Below, in pieces: positions 51,023 through 62,005 of a stretch of 64,000 nt of DNA (position 1 is its first letter; every line of letters starts with the position of its first letter). Both the position numbers and the translations under genes were made by a program. The notes under the pieces were generated by a model, which saw only the letters and a program-made list of their open reading frames with translations, searched no databases and was not told the origin of the DNA. The stretch comes from Vespa crabro (Eukaryota > Arthropoda > Insecta > Hymenoptera > Vespidae). Where the stretch lies: assembly GCF_910589235.1 (NCBI RefSeq), contig NC_060964.1, positions 5,647,992-5,711,991 of the forward strand, in the 5' to 3' direction.

Positions 51023-52261
51023 CAGGAATTATCGATCCACTTACATGTAGAATCTATTCGAATCGATAGTTCTGCCCAACTAGAAATGTTTCCAAATATC
51101 ATTCGTGGGTAATACGTACCTCGTTGGAATACCAATAATCGCAGACGTTTACAAGATATTCGTAGGATCTCATGGATCCCATAAATTTCTCTCGATTCGT
51201 GTTATTACTTTCACAATTTCTTCTTAATCCGATGCAAACGACCCAATGAAAACGATGTTTGAACAAAGTATTACGAAATGTTAAAATCAGATATTACTGG
51301 GTATTAGCTAATTTATTTCATTGTGAAATAAAACGAGAAAAATCTAAAAAATGTTATACATATTCGTTTGTTCGTTAATAACGATAGAAATAAAAATAAT
51401 AGGGTATTGGAACATAATCCTATAAGTTTTGCGCATATTAATGAATAGTCAGAAATTCATTGTCTTAGAAATACGATTTGTCCATCCAAATGGAAATCAG
51501 CTTTATATTTCCACGGATGTTCGGCATTACGCCAAAGCCGATTATGATAACTCGTCGACGTCAACCATTGGGGGCTTGTAAGGGGTTGGTTGCATGTAGC
51601 ACGAAAACCGTTGTTTCTAACCTATACCGATAAAGGTAATTGGCCTCGCTTGGTTTCCCTTGTACGACGAGAACGATTAGTCAAACTTCATGGAACGCCG
51701 ATATCGAGAACTCATTAAAGCGATAATACCTATACTAGAAAGTGTACATAAATAATAATGTAAACGAATTACATAGGATTGTATTCGTTATGGTATAAGA
51801 AGGATAAAAGGAAAAAGTAAAAAATGATAATAATAAGAATACTTTTAATAATAATTAAAAAAAAAAAAAATAATAAAAAAATAAAAAACAAAGAAAAAAG
51901 AAAAACGGGACAGTAACAAGTGCGCTATAAGATAATTACAAATATCCCCGTTGAATTTTCTACAAATCCAATTCGTACTGTTCCATTATTATGTGAGGCA
52001 ATGTGCATCAGGGAATGTAGTACTCTTCCAGTTAGTTTAATATCGCATTTATCACTCAATGTCACCAAAGGTGTCTTCGAGTTTGGAAACGTTGTTCGTT
52101 TCGTGACTGTCTAACTCCTGTAGGAAAATAACTGTTCCGAAGCGATCGTCTGCACGATCTTATGACGATCTGTACATGCTCGCATGAGCATTATACATAT
52201 TTATGGAACAAAAGGAGAATGGAAAGAGGAAATATACATATATGTGTGTGAATGTATATAC

Positions 52262-52266
<5 letters not shown>

Positions 52267-52306
<40 letters not shown>
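52267..52306. repeat. (TA)n microsatellite
   Basis: A pure TA run. Confidence 0.9.
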
Positions 52307-52309
<3 letters not shown>

Positions 52310-53194
52310 GGGGTATGAAGAAAAAGGAAGGGATAAGAGAAGGATAGAGAGATGTGACGGTTCGACAGAGACACCGAGGAAGGAGTGAGTTAGGTGTGAA
52401 GCCAATTAAAGTGCAAATGCATGGAGATGCGGATAGAATGCCAAGTAGCATAGTGACCGGTGACCAGTCATAAAAGCAAAACTTAATCCACCTAATTGAC
52501 AGCCATCGATCTTCTTACGGCGGAAGAACGGACGAATATTCAAAGAAGGGAAGAACGTGAAATGTGGAAAAAAGGAAAAGGAAAGAAAAAGAAAAAGGAA
52601 AAGAAAGGGAAAAAAGAATTGAAGAAAGAAAGAAAGAAAAGGAAAAAACGAGCGAAGAGACGGAGAGGCAAAAGAAAGAAAAAAAAAAAAAAAACATTGT
52701 AGAGAGAAAGAGAGGCAAAAAACCAAGTAGAAAAAATGCGATTTGCGTTGGAAATCGCAAGAGCAATGATCTAATTATCTGCCGACATTGTTTCACGAAG
52801 GACACGTCGACTTTCTGTCCCGGGAAACATACATATGTAGATACAGTTCTGTCCAGTGTCCAACAAAGCCATGATAATCGATACGTCGACTCTCGATAGC
52901 CACAATGCAAATTTCGAAATCGAACACCGCAATACGCTTACATATCATTTAATTGCTAAACTCCGAGAGTATTGTTAATACTAATTATCGATTAAACGTT
53001 CGATAGATGTAGGATGTTATTTCTCGCACTTTCAAATCAATTTATACTAATGACAACAAACAGAAACACATCTATTATCGGGATATATAAATGTTTTTAC
53101 AAATGTCTAAACTTCATATTATAAAATGTAGTAATGAATTGTAACGTTGTTTGTAACGGAGAAAGATCTGAATATAATAATTAAAATGGCCTTT

Positions 53195-53199
<5 letters not shown>

Positions 53200-53240
<41 letters not shown>
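53200..53240. repeat. (GA)n microsatellite
   Basis: A pure GA run of about 20 units. Confidence 0.9.
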
Positions 53241-53247
<7 letters not shown>

Positions 53248-53482
53248 ATTGGCAACTAAATATTTATCCGAATAGTCAGAAAATTACTATACTGTTCAAA
53301 AGGATTAACCAGTGCGGAAACGAATCGAGTTGGTACTAGTTACGATGAGAATACAGAGAATAGGAGGGTTTCCTAAATTACATTGTACATTACTTCCTAC
53401 ATGCTTGTTTCGTGCCAATATCGAAGCTAATGAACGGCCTTGGAAAAGCCATCCTACATGTCCGCCGATCACCGTTTTGTCT

Positions 53483-53496
53483 ATTACCATGGTAAT
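53483..53496. promoter_or_regulatory. 14-base perfect palindrome ATTACCATGGTAAT
   Basis: This is an exact palindrome sharing its six-base half-sites (ATTACC/GGTAAT) with the palindrome at 30171, spaced two bases closer. It lies in a repeat-free island within intron 1. Function is unknown. Confidence 0.3.
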
Positions 53497-53554
53497 GTGC
53501 GGAACAAGCTGCCTAGGTGATACAGAGAGATAATTTGTGAGATGAAGAGAGAGA

Positions 53555-53560
<6 letters not shown>

Positions 53561-53594
<34 letters not shown>
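53561..53594. repeat. (GA)n microsatellite
   Basis: The 5' arm of a complementary pair with the TC run at 53691. Confidence 0.9.
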
Positions 53595-53598
<4 letters not shown>

Positions 53599-53689
53599 AG
53601 AGAACTCGATACTACCATTCTTGTTCGAACGAAAATTATTATAGTCACGTACACATCGTGCTAAAGAACTTATACACAGTGTTTAAACC

Positions 53690-53690
<1 letters not shown>

Positions 53691-53720
<30 letters not shown>
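53691..53720. repeat. (TC)n microsatellite
   Basis: Complementary to the GA run at 53561, about 100 bases away. Confidence 0.9.
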
Positions 53721-53723
<3 letters not shown>

Positions 53724-53932
53724 TCCTAAACACACTCGAAACATCTCTAGCCAGGGTTTTGGGGTCTCTCCAAATTCGGCAAGAGTATATCGGCTTCATT
53801 AGAATTTAACGTCGACGCAAAGTGAGCACTAAGTGGATCCTACCTATCGAAAGTCGATGCCACCTGGAATCACGTTATATCTCTCAGGATTTTACTTCCT
53901 TGCCGTTCTCATTTCTTTTTCTTTTATTTCTC

Positions 53933-53937
<5 letters not shown>

Positions 53938-53983
<46 letters not shown>
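53938..53983. repeat. (ATT)n microsatellite
   Basis: About 15 units, flanked by T-rich DNA. Confidence 0.9.
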
Positions 53984-54308
53984 TCTTTTTTTTTGTTTCT
54001 TTTTTTTTCTTTTTTTTTTTTCTTTTACTTCATTTCCCTCCTTCCTCTTCCCTCCCTTCTTTATCCATCCTTTTACCTTCCGAATTCTCAGCTGAAATCG
54101 AGTTTTGTGGTCGAATGAGAGATAAGTCCAATTGATACAAAAAAAAAAAAAGAGAAAAGGAAGAAAGATAGAGACCATATTTTCATGAAATGCCGGGAAA
54201 GGCGGTCCAAGACGATAAAATGGGAAATTCGGAAAAATCGATTTCTCTGTCGCACTCGCGCGAACGACCCAAAAAAAGAAAGAAAGAGAGAAAAAGAGAG
54301 AAATAGAA

Positions 54309-54317
<9 letters not shown>

Positions 54318-54350
<33 letters not shown>
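54318..54350. repeat. (GA)n microsatellite
   Basis: Preceded by a short TG run. Confidence 0.9.
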
Positions 54351-54359
<9 letters not shown>

Positions 54360-54574
54360 AAAGATGGGAAAAAAGGAAGAAGAGAAAAAAGAAAAAGAAA
54401 AAGGCGTTTCGTAAGGCTTTATTGAAGGATGAATTTTTGCAAGGAACGAAGAAAAAGTAACGACAATGAGATTAGGCTATGTTTACGTATATCATTAAAT
54501 GCAACCATTTTATAAACTCGTTCGTATATATGAATGAATTTCTCATCCATATTCAAGGACAACGATGAAGATAT

Positions 54575-54581
<7 letters not shown>

Positions 54582-54633
<52 letters not shown>
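54582..54633. repeat. (TA)n microsatellite
   Basis: About 25 units. Confidence 0.9.
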
Positions 54634-54636
<3 letters not shown>

Positions 54637-54730
54637 CAAATAGCCAGTAATAGTGGGGTTGGAACGGAATACCCGATGCTAATCAGCATGACATCTATTA
54701 CGTGACGGTCGCATAGTAGCGTACGTATGA

Positions 54731-54752
54731 GGGCGCGCCTGCGCGCGCGCAC
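54731..54752. repeat. GC-alternating (CG)n-like patch
   Basis: Two runs of alternating G and C split by CTG, in otherwise AT-rich intron DNA. Confidence 0.85.
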
Positions 54753-54927
54753 TTTAGTGACTTAGTCCAATTTGTGATTTGTGTATCTAACCGCAGTGAT
54801 AAATCATAAATTCGTATGTATCTAGAGTACAGGTGCAATACTTTCTAATAATTACGTAGAAAGTGGACAACGTAAAATTCATGAGACAAAACGTAAGAGT
54901 ACGATTTAAGAATTCGAGAGTACACAA

Positions 54928-55023
54928 GAGAGAGAGAGAGAGGGAGAGAAAGAGAGAGTGACAGAGGGAGAAAGAGAGTGACAAAGAGAAAGAGAAAGAG
55001 AGAGAGAGAGAGAGAGACAGAGA
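54928..55023. repeat. (GA)n interrupted tract
   Basis: A GA tract with GTGACAGAG interruptions; a TC tract follows at about 55105-55170. Confidence 0.85.
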
Positions 55024-55115
55024 GAAGAAGATAGAAGAGCAGATAGATCTTGTGTATTTGTTCACTTTGGATTTCCTTTATCGACGCCTTTATATAGACG
55101 TCCTTGTCTCTTCTC

Positions 55116-55150
<35 letters not shown>

Positions 55151-55400
55151 TTCTCTCTCACTTTCTTTCTCTCACTATTCTCTTCTCGTTCACTTTTTCG
55201 TTTCTTTCTACAAATAGCTTTCTTCGACGCAGCGCCAGCACGCTTCTTCTCCAAAGTACACTATCCTCCCGCATTTTATTCTCTCCATCCACCGTACCAT
55301 TCACGATCTTCCAGCCAAGATTTCTTTTTTTATTTTCCCTATATCGATGTTCCTCTCTTTTATTTTCTTTCTCTCTCTTTCTCTCACTCTCTTCCCTCCG

Positions 55401-55401
55401 C

Positions 55402-55446
<45 letters not shown>
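55401..55446. repeat. (CT)n microsatellite
   Basis: A nearly pure CT run. Confidence 0.9.
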
Positions 55447-55448
<2 letters not shown>

Positions 55449-56057
55449 GTACCTATCTATATCTCCTTAAACAAACTTTTGTAATCGAGCATGGATCGAT
55501 GGATTAAAAATCCAATTTGGAATACTGTCCGGCTTTTCGTCGGAGAAAAGAAATAGAGACATTCTCGATCTTTCTATCTATCTATTTTTCTCTCTCTCTC
55601 TCTCTCTCATTCCCTCCCTCCCTCTCATCGCTACTACGCGTTCACTGTCCCGAATACCTTCGCACCACAAAATCCCCTGAAATCTAATCCTCTCTCGAAT
55701 ATCCTCCTGGCACATTCACGGTCAGGAAAAAGCATCCGGAACTGGAAAAGTTTTTCCGAAATTCGTTCTGCCGAGAGAAAAGCACACCGTCCTCGACTAG
55801 GCGACGCTAAAGGCGGCAGAGTTGGCAATAAAGTTTTCTTTATTTTTACTACCCCTTTGGCCAAGTACCGCTCCCGTATTTCCTTGGGATATTGACATAT
55901 CGGGGGTGCCGGAGCTTCTCCTCTTAACGCCCTTTTTACACTGCTCTGGAATTTATGTCTTCTTTCACCCTTCCCCGCCCATCTAACTCACACTTCCCTT
56001 TTTTCTTTTCTAGAAAAGAACCTTTACCTTACTCCTAGTCCTTTTTTACTTTTCTTT

Positions 56058-56060
<3 letters not shown>

Positions 56061-56107
<47 letters not shown>
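56061..56107. repeat. (TC)n microsatellite
   Basis: A pure TC run. Confidence 0.9.
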
Positions 56108-56111
<4 letters not shown>

Positions 56112-56482
56112 TTCCTCTTCTCCTTTCCTCTTTACTCTTTTCCGTACTCTGGCACATCGTATTCCGGCCACCTGGCCTATCCTCAACCACATTTTCTTCG
56201 TTCAAAGCAAACGATCAATCACGCTTACGTATCTCTTACGTCTTCTATGCGGAATCAAGCAAAAATCTCTATTAAATGTGGAACTCTTTCCCATTTGCAC
56301 GTAGACATATCGTATCGTTCTCCTTTACATACGCTCATTTCTATCGGTATAAGAAAATGTTTTACAAGGACTCTATTAAATATATCACACTCGATGTAAT
56401 CTTTTTAAATTGATCTCCAATGTTGGCCCCTTTTTTTTTCTGTCAAACGAATGCTAAACGTGAATCCTTTTACGTTTCTTCT

Positions 56483-56486
<4 letters not shown>

Positions 56487-56523
<37 letters not shown>
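56487..56523. repeat. (TC)n microsatellite
   Basis: A pure TC run about 930 bases before exon 2. Confidence 0.9.
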
Positions 56524-56526
<3 letters not shown>

Positions 56527-57253
56527 TTAAATGTATGAGTCACGAAGAAATTCGTAGGAATTTGTGAACGAACGCATTCGAAAAAGGGATGATTGTTTTT
56601 CGTAAAAAGTTGGCAAAAACAATGAACAATCGCTCGTCAGAGAGACGTATTTCTTGCAAGCAACGTTGTTTTCCAACACGTTTCTATTTACAATTACCTT
56701 GGGATGTCAAAATACAAGAGAGAAAGAGAGCGAGAGAGAGAGAGAGGGAGAGAAATAAAAAGTACGACGTGAACAAGGAAGACAGAACTGAAGTACAGAG
56801 ACGAAGAGAAACAGACATAGTTAGAAGACTACAGAGAAACCAAACTCAACAGTGAAAAACGTAAAACGTTATATCGTGACGTGAATATCGGTCCGAAAAC
56901 GAATCGAATGTACCAGCAAAACCAACCGACAAAAGGTTCCTGAATTGGTTCCACGTAAAAATCCTTTGAATCGCAACTTTGTTTGTTTGCAAAAGTGCGT
57001 CGAGTTTCCGAACCGACGAATGTTTCCTACCCAATAGATCGCTCCGTGTATATATACCGTAAAATTGAATTTTTTTTTTTTTTCTTTTTATCGACGAAAA
57101 AATCAATCGTCCAATCGAACGGATCTAAAACAAAAGTCGCGTAAATTTGTCGTAATCATTTGAGCTTATTTACGATCATCTTCATCGATTTATCTGATTC
57201 TAATTAACTTGTTAATAGAATTAGACGATTTAATAGTATATAATGGAGTTACG

Positions 57254-57297
<44 letters not shown>
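57254..57297. repeat. (ATT)n microsatellite
   Basis: About 14 units, 150 bases before exon 2. Confidence 0.9.
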
Positions 57298-57447
57298 CAT
57301 CTAATAGTTTTAATCGTCTAAGCACAACGATATTTATCATTTACATTCATTTTTTTTTTTTTTTCGTAATATTGCTATATATAATACATGTATTCGTAGA
57401 TTAACATCGTTTAAATATTTTGAATGAAAAATTTCATTCTGTTTTAG

Positions 57448-57621
57448 GCGGATCCGAAAGAAAAGTGGACCTTTGGACGCAGAGCACAACGGGCTGTGCT
57501 TGCAGCTTCAATTCGTCTAGCAACGAGTGCGCTTGTTGCGTACCCTCCGGTGGTTGCAGCTGCGGCACAGCTTCGCCCAACAGGTGCGCTCAATGTGGCC
57601 TCGAGCAACACTGCGCCAACA
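57448..57621 (+). CDS. Exon 2 of secreted Cys-rich/CUB-domain protein (ten-cysteine module)
   Basis: This exon encodes residues 45 (shared) to 102 plus one base. The acceptor is TTCTGTTTTAG and the donor GTAAGT at 57622. After a short basic/acidic linker (GSERKVDLW) comes a compact cysteine module: Cys61, 63, 72, 74, 75, 81, 83, 91, 94 and 100, giving C-x-C-x8-C-x-CC-x5-C-x-C-x7-C-x2-C-x5-C. An N-glycosylation sequon is present at Asn66 (NSS). The composition is unlike the surrounding repeats: balanced codons, GC-richer, no low complexity. Extracellular disulphide-bonded folding is expected, consistent with the signal peptide in exon 1. I do not recognise the module as EGF, LDLa or kringle. 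The phase-1 remainder joins exon 3 to form ATG (Met103). Confidence 0.88.
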
Positions 57622-57713
57622 GTAAGTTAAAGTCTGTTCGTCTCAAAGCTCCTCACTACTATAACGCTTTCCACGATGGAGAATAGTTTCTCTTTCCCTC
57701 TTTCTTCCTCTTT

Positions 57714-57718
<5 letters not shown>

Positions 57719-57777
<59 letters not shown>
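57719..57777. repeat. (TC)n microsatellite
   Basis: Fifty-nine bases of TC, starting about 100 bases after exon 2. Confidence 0.9.
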
Positions 57778-57783
<6 letters not shown>

Positions 57784-58984
57784 TTTCCTATTACTATCTC
57801 TTAATGATTTCCCAGATATGTTCGACAATGACAGGACGTTAATATGATATAATGGTGAATTTTCACAAAGTATCATCGTTATACCAAATGAAGTCATGTC
57901 AAAGTCTCTTGTAAATCTAATCTGAAAATCTTATCTTCGTTCGATTAATCTTTCAAATTTCGACGAACCAAAACGAGGAAAAGGATTTCTTTGTCGAAGA
58001 GCACATTAATGATCCTTTCTCATATTCCTAACGTATCTTTTCAAACATTCTTTTCATGCACTACAACATAAACATAATGACGGTACATAATCTTATTTTT
58101 AGAAATTCTTAAATTATTAAATAATCGTTCTAAAGTTTCTCATCCGATCTCACTTTTTTTTTTTTTTTTTTTTTTTCCCCTAAGGATATCTTTAATGTAT
58201 CGATGATAATTTACATGATTACATTGATCGTATATGATCCATATGATGTCATCGTTGAACAACGATGAATTTAATTTCTATAGAAAACATATAATTGAGC
58301 ATGAATAAAGTATATACCTATGAATATTTAATACGACGAAGGATAATGGCACTAATCGTAAAAGAAATCAATTAAGATTCAAATTGTTCTATATAATATT
58401 GTCCTGTAATGTTGCCGTTGAAACGTCAAATGAAAAATATTAAATAGACTCGACATTATCTCTGTTCATCTATATGATAGATAAAACAAAAATATCGAGG
58501 ATGAAATATATTTTTATTACTTGTTCGTTTTAATTGATTCGACGAATTATTATTTGAAATTTCGAAGAATTTTAATTTATATCGTTATTCATTCGAAATA
58601 TATAAAACAAACGTTATAACAAATATTCAAGCTAATAGATTTTTATCTCGTCTAAAGTAAAGAATAGTACAATTATTCCATAAGAATATTCCTTATTTCA
58701 CAAAGAAGGTATAATTAAAAATAATTTCAAAGAGAGCAATGTAAGGAGCTACTGAAAGTGGTTGAATTTATTATCCGTTTATCGATGCAAAGCAATGAAA
58801 GGAAAGAAGACATTTTCTATGTTGGCAAAAAGCTTTTCTTATTCTTTTCTTTCGTATTGTTTGTTTTTTCCTTTTTTTTTTTGGTTTTCTTTTTTGTTTT
58901 TTCTTTTTTTTTTCATTTCTTTTTTTTTTTTTTTTACCTGTACACAATTACTTTGTACCGTGCACGAATTCTTTTCTCTTTTCT

Positions 58985-58987
<3 letters not shown>

Positions 58988-59027
<40 letters not shown>

Positions 59028-59050
59028 CTAGATATAGATCTATCTATCTG

Positions 59051-59088
<38 letters not shown>

Positions 59089-59089
59089 T
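58988..59089. repeat. (TC)n, short GATA patch, (TTTC)n
   Basis: TC to about 59029, then GATA/TATC, then TTTC from 59052. Confidence 0.85.
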
Positions 59090-59397
59090 ACCCAAAGTAA
59101 ATTCCTTCGCGAACTAGTAAAATTAAGGAAGCTTCCTTCTTTATTTCGCCGAGAATAAAACCTTTCTGTAAGAGTCTTCGAAACATTTCGAAAGTTTCAT
59201 TCTTTTACAGGATAAGTCTTGACTCGGTCGATTGAGGATAAAAAAAAGTTTTTTCATCCATTTGAAATTTTATCCTTCTTTGAAGAAATCATATATTCTT
59301 TTTACTTATACTTTGTACCTTTAAAGGATATAATAAATGTCAATAAGCTCAATCAATAACACAAATACTGAATTATATTCTCCCTTTCTCTCTCTCT

Positions 59398-59462
59398 CAC
59401 ATACACACACACGCACACGCGCACACACACACATACACATACATGCACGCACATACGTACAC
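59398..59462. repeat. (CA)n imperfect
   Basis: A CA tract with CG and TA interruptions, just upstream of exon 3. Confidence 0.9.
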
Positions 59463-59584
59463 ATGTACTATCTTTATTTTTTTTCTTTTTTCTTTTTTTT
59501 TTTTTTCTTATTATTATTATTATTATTATCTTGTTCCTGTAAAAATTTTATGATAAAAACCTGTAAGCATATTTCTTTTTGCAG

Positions 59585-59768
59585 TGTGCAATATAACGCT
59601 GGATAGCAGATTGTTATTCAGTAAATCGGATCGTGGTTTTGGACAAATAAAATCGCCGTATCTCGAAGGTCCTTCAAGGTGTACGTACAGATTCGTCCCG
59701 GATACTGGACAGAGAGTCGAATTACAGATCTATCGTCTAGTTTCTATTGGACGTCACAACGGCTCCGC
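59585..59768 (+). CDS. Exon 3 of secreted Cys-rich/CUB-domain protein (N-terminal half of CUB domain)
   Basis: This exon encodes residues 103 (shared) to 163 plus two bases (GC) of an Ala codon. It shows the first half of a CUB domain. Cys104 begins the domain. A GQIKSPYL stretch (122-129) matches the CUB G-x-I-x-S-P-x-Y signature. Cys135 is the expected first-pair partner, followed by the strand pattern C-T-Y-R-F and then V-E-L-Q-I-Y. Sequons occur at Asn105 (NIT) and Asn161 (NGS). CUB domains mediate extracellular protein or receptor contacts and usually span about 110 residues; only about 60 are here, so the second half, including the next cysteine pair, lies on a later exon. The donor is GTAAGT at 59769, and reading through it meets TAA at once, which supports splicing there. 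Insect proteins of this general make-up include receptor-auxiliary CUB proteins, but I cannot assign an orthologue. Confidence 0.88.
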
Positions 59769-60429
59769 GTAAGTAGCTTTCTGTGTCACCGTATACTTTC
59801 CTCGATCCTGTCATTCCAAGGTGAAGATCGAACCTGTGCATTTCGAACCTTCCATTTTCGTTCATCGCATTACTTCGTTTTCGAATCAAAGAAAACCACG
59901 AAGGACTGTTTCTTTCTTTCATTCCTTTTTTTTTTTTTTTTTTTTGTACTTCCAAAAATTTAAATAAATATATATACATATATATGAAAAAGAAAAGAGA
60001 ATGATATTAAAAAATGTTTCTATCGTATGAGAAATAAATAATCGTTGAGCGTAAGATTCATTTGATCAAAGTAATTCAAACGATATCAATTACAAAGAAT
60101 CAATTACAACTTTTATTCGTCATAATACGACGAATTGTTTTTGCGTGTATTTAATCCTAAGATTGATTTATAATTTACATCGAATGTTCAAATATCCATG
60201 AAAGATTTTACAGAAGGAATATTAAAAGCAAAAAAAGAAAAAAGAATAAAAAAAAAAAAGAAAAAGAAAAACGCTATATAAAAAAAAAGAATTTATAGTC
60301 GTTCAAGGTGAAAATCAAAAAAAGAAAAAAAGAAAAGAAGAAAAAAGGAATTTCTTTCTCAAGAAGAAGTTTTATTTAACAGTACGAAAGTCTCTTAATA
60401 CTAATATAGGAGAACCATTTAATAACTTA

Positions 60430-60437
<8 letters not shown>

Positions 60438-60475
<38 letters not shown>
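60438..60475. repeat. (GA)n microsatellite
   Basis: Lies in intron 3, complementary in RNA to the UC tracts of intron 2. Confidence 0.9.
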
Positions 60476-60479
<4 letters not shown>

Positions 60480-60856
60480 AAGAGCTTATACGTACATAGT
60501 ATAGCACTTAGCTGACTGCTCGTTTGGTCAGATATGATTGTCGATGGTCGTTCGTACCAATAGCCATTTCAATTTATCATACTTCTCTTCTCATCGACCG
60601 ATCATCATTGTTCTTGAGTTTCATTCGAGAGAAAAAGAGAGAAAAAAAAGAGAAAGAGAGAGAGAGAGAGAAATGGTTCGAGAGAGTTAAAAGAAAAGAA
60701 AAAGGACTAACTGCTTCTGAAGGCGTTCACCGTACTGTTAGCTTTATCCAATGGAAGACAATTTTTCGTTCGTCGTTGGGAAACACGAAAAGTACTCTTC
60801 GACTATGGGCCATGGAAAAGTCGATGGAATTTTTTGACGTGCGATTTCCCCCCATT

Positions 60857-60906
<50 letters not shown>

Positions 60907-60907
60907 A
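60857..60907. repeat. (TC)n/(CA)n composite
   Basis: TC passes into CA at 60882. Confidence 0.9.
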
Positions 60908-61538
60908 TGCACACTCTCTGTTTCACTTTCTCTCTATCTCTCTTCTTTTTCTTCTTCTTCTTCTTTCTCTTCGTCTTCATCTTTTTTCCTTTATCCTTTT
61001 TACTTCTTCTTTCGTCTGTTGCAAAACTCGCGTGGCGAATACGAAGCACATCCTTCGTTGCTTATTCTCGAAAAGCTTTTGTCCATGGTTTCGTCGTATG
61101 AGCGAATACTCTTTCAAAATAGTAAAGATAGAAAGATAAAAGAGAACTATAGTTTTCGTGCTTATTCGCTAGATTCTCTAGGACGCGAGCGAACACGTCG
61201 TCGAACGTTGAATATACCATCTAGAGACATAGAGACGAATGTACGAATACACAAGATGCAACGACGACAAAGAATACCATCGCGAAAAGGAAACTTTTGT
61301 CCTTTTTCCCTTATTCCTCTTTTCCTATTCGTGAAAGCATGTGCGTTGTCTTTATATCCTCTCTCTCTTTCTCTCTCTCTCAACCTCTCTCTTTCTCTCT
61401 ACCTCTTTATCTCTTTATCTTTTTCTTTTTATCTCCTCATAATTCTATGAATACTGAGTACATTGACAAAATTTACAACGAGGCAAGTAATTGTCTTTAC
61501 TTGTCCATACCATAGTTTTATTTTTAATTCAATATTTT

Positions 61539-61539
<1 letters not shown>

Positions 61540-61574
<35 letters not shown>
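61540..61574. repeat. (AT)n microsatellite
   Basis: A pure AT run. Confidence 0.9.
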
Positions 61575-61577
<3 letters not shown>

Positions 61578-61951
61578 TTTTTTCGAATTTGTTAAAAATA
61601 ATTTAACTAGGAATTAACATCAATAAGAAAAGTTTAAGGATAAATCGGAACGGCAATCGGAAATATTTCGAAGCGTGAATCTAAGAGGAACGCTGTTATA
61701 TCCTTTGAAAATTTCCGAATGTTTCCTTTGAGAAAAGTTCGCTTTGATGACTATGTCGGCCTTTTTTCTTCATTCCCAATAATGTTAAAAGTCCATTGGT
61801 TTAAGTTCGTGTCAATGGTTAGCTAGGTGAAAATGGAAACGGGAAATCGAGTAAAAGGGGCGACCATTGAAATTGAATTCTCTCATCTTGTGGTCTTTGA
61901 GAAAAATCAAACAAAAATAAGATTATTTTATATTCCCGTCTCTCCTCCATT

Positions 61952-61953
<2 letters not shown>

Positions 61954-62005
<52 letters not shown>
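61954..62005. repeat. (AG)n interrupted microsatellite
   Basis: Two AG runs split by AAAG. Confidence 0.9.

Larger units (their letters stand above)
45001..52150. other. Intron 1, segment d: repeats and ordinary unique DNA
   Basis: TC (45199), a long TA tract (45391), GA (45860, 46008), an ACT trinucleotide block (47468), a TTCG tetramer block (49198) and GA (50969) are present. The stretches 46380-47040, 47780-48160, 51030-51780 and 51900-52200 are unique, AT-rich to balanced, and carry nothing I can name. A GATC-rich palindromic patch lies at 46896-46925. Confidence 0.5.
24007..57447 (+). other. Intron 1 (about 33.4 kb)
   Basis: The intron is bounded by a GTAAGT donor and a TTCTGTTTTAG acceptor, with a TTAAC branch-point candidate about 42 bases before the exon. 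It occupies over half of the window and is rich in microsatellites; the principal tracts and islands are listed separately. A long first intron is common in insect developmental and neuronal genes and often carries enhancers. Whether a nested gene or alternative first exon lies inside cannot be excluded, but none is supportable here. Confidence 0.7.
52151..57447. other. Intron 1, segment e: repeats leading to exon 2
   Basis: TA (52267, 54582), GA (53200, 53561, 54318), TC (53691, 55401, 56061, 56487) and ATT (53938, 57254) tracts occur. Unique islands lie at 52730-52910, 53280-53530 and 55620-56040, and a GC-alternating patch lies at 54731-54752. The last 150 bases are AT-rich intron with a T tract, ending in the exon 2 acceptor. 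Confidence 0.5.
57622..59584 (+). other. Intron 2 (about 2.0 kb)
   Basis: The donor is GTAAGT and the acceptor TTTCTTTTTGCAG. It contains a long TC tract (57719-57777), a T tract (58154-58176), a second TC tract with TTTC (58988-59089), a CA tract (59398-59462) and an ATT tract. The unique part, 57790-58750, is AT-rich and shows no gene. Confidence 0.8.

Noticed and set aside
60524..61450. Longest open frame in the window (308 codons, plus strand)
   Set aside because: It is mostly translated GA, TC and CA repeat (Arg-Glu, Ser-Leu, His-Thr runs) inside intron 3, with no recognisable domain and no splice or promoter context.
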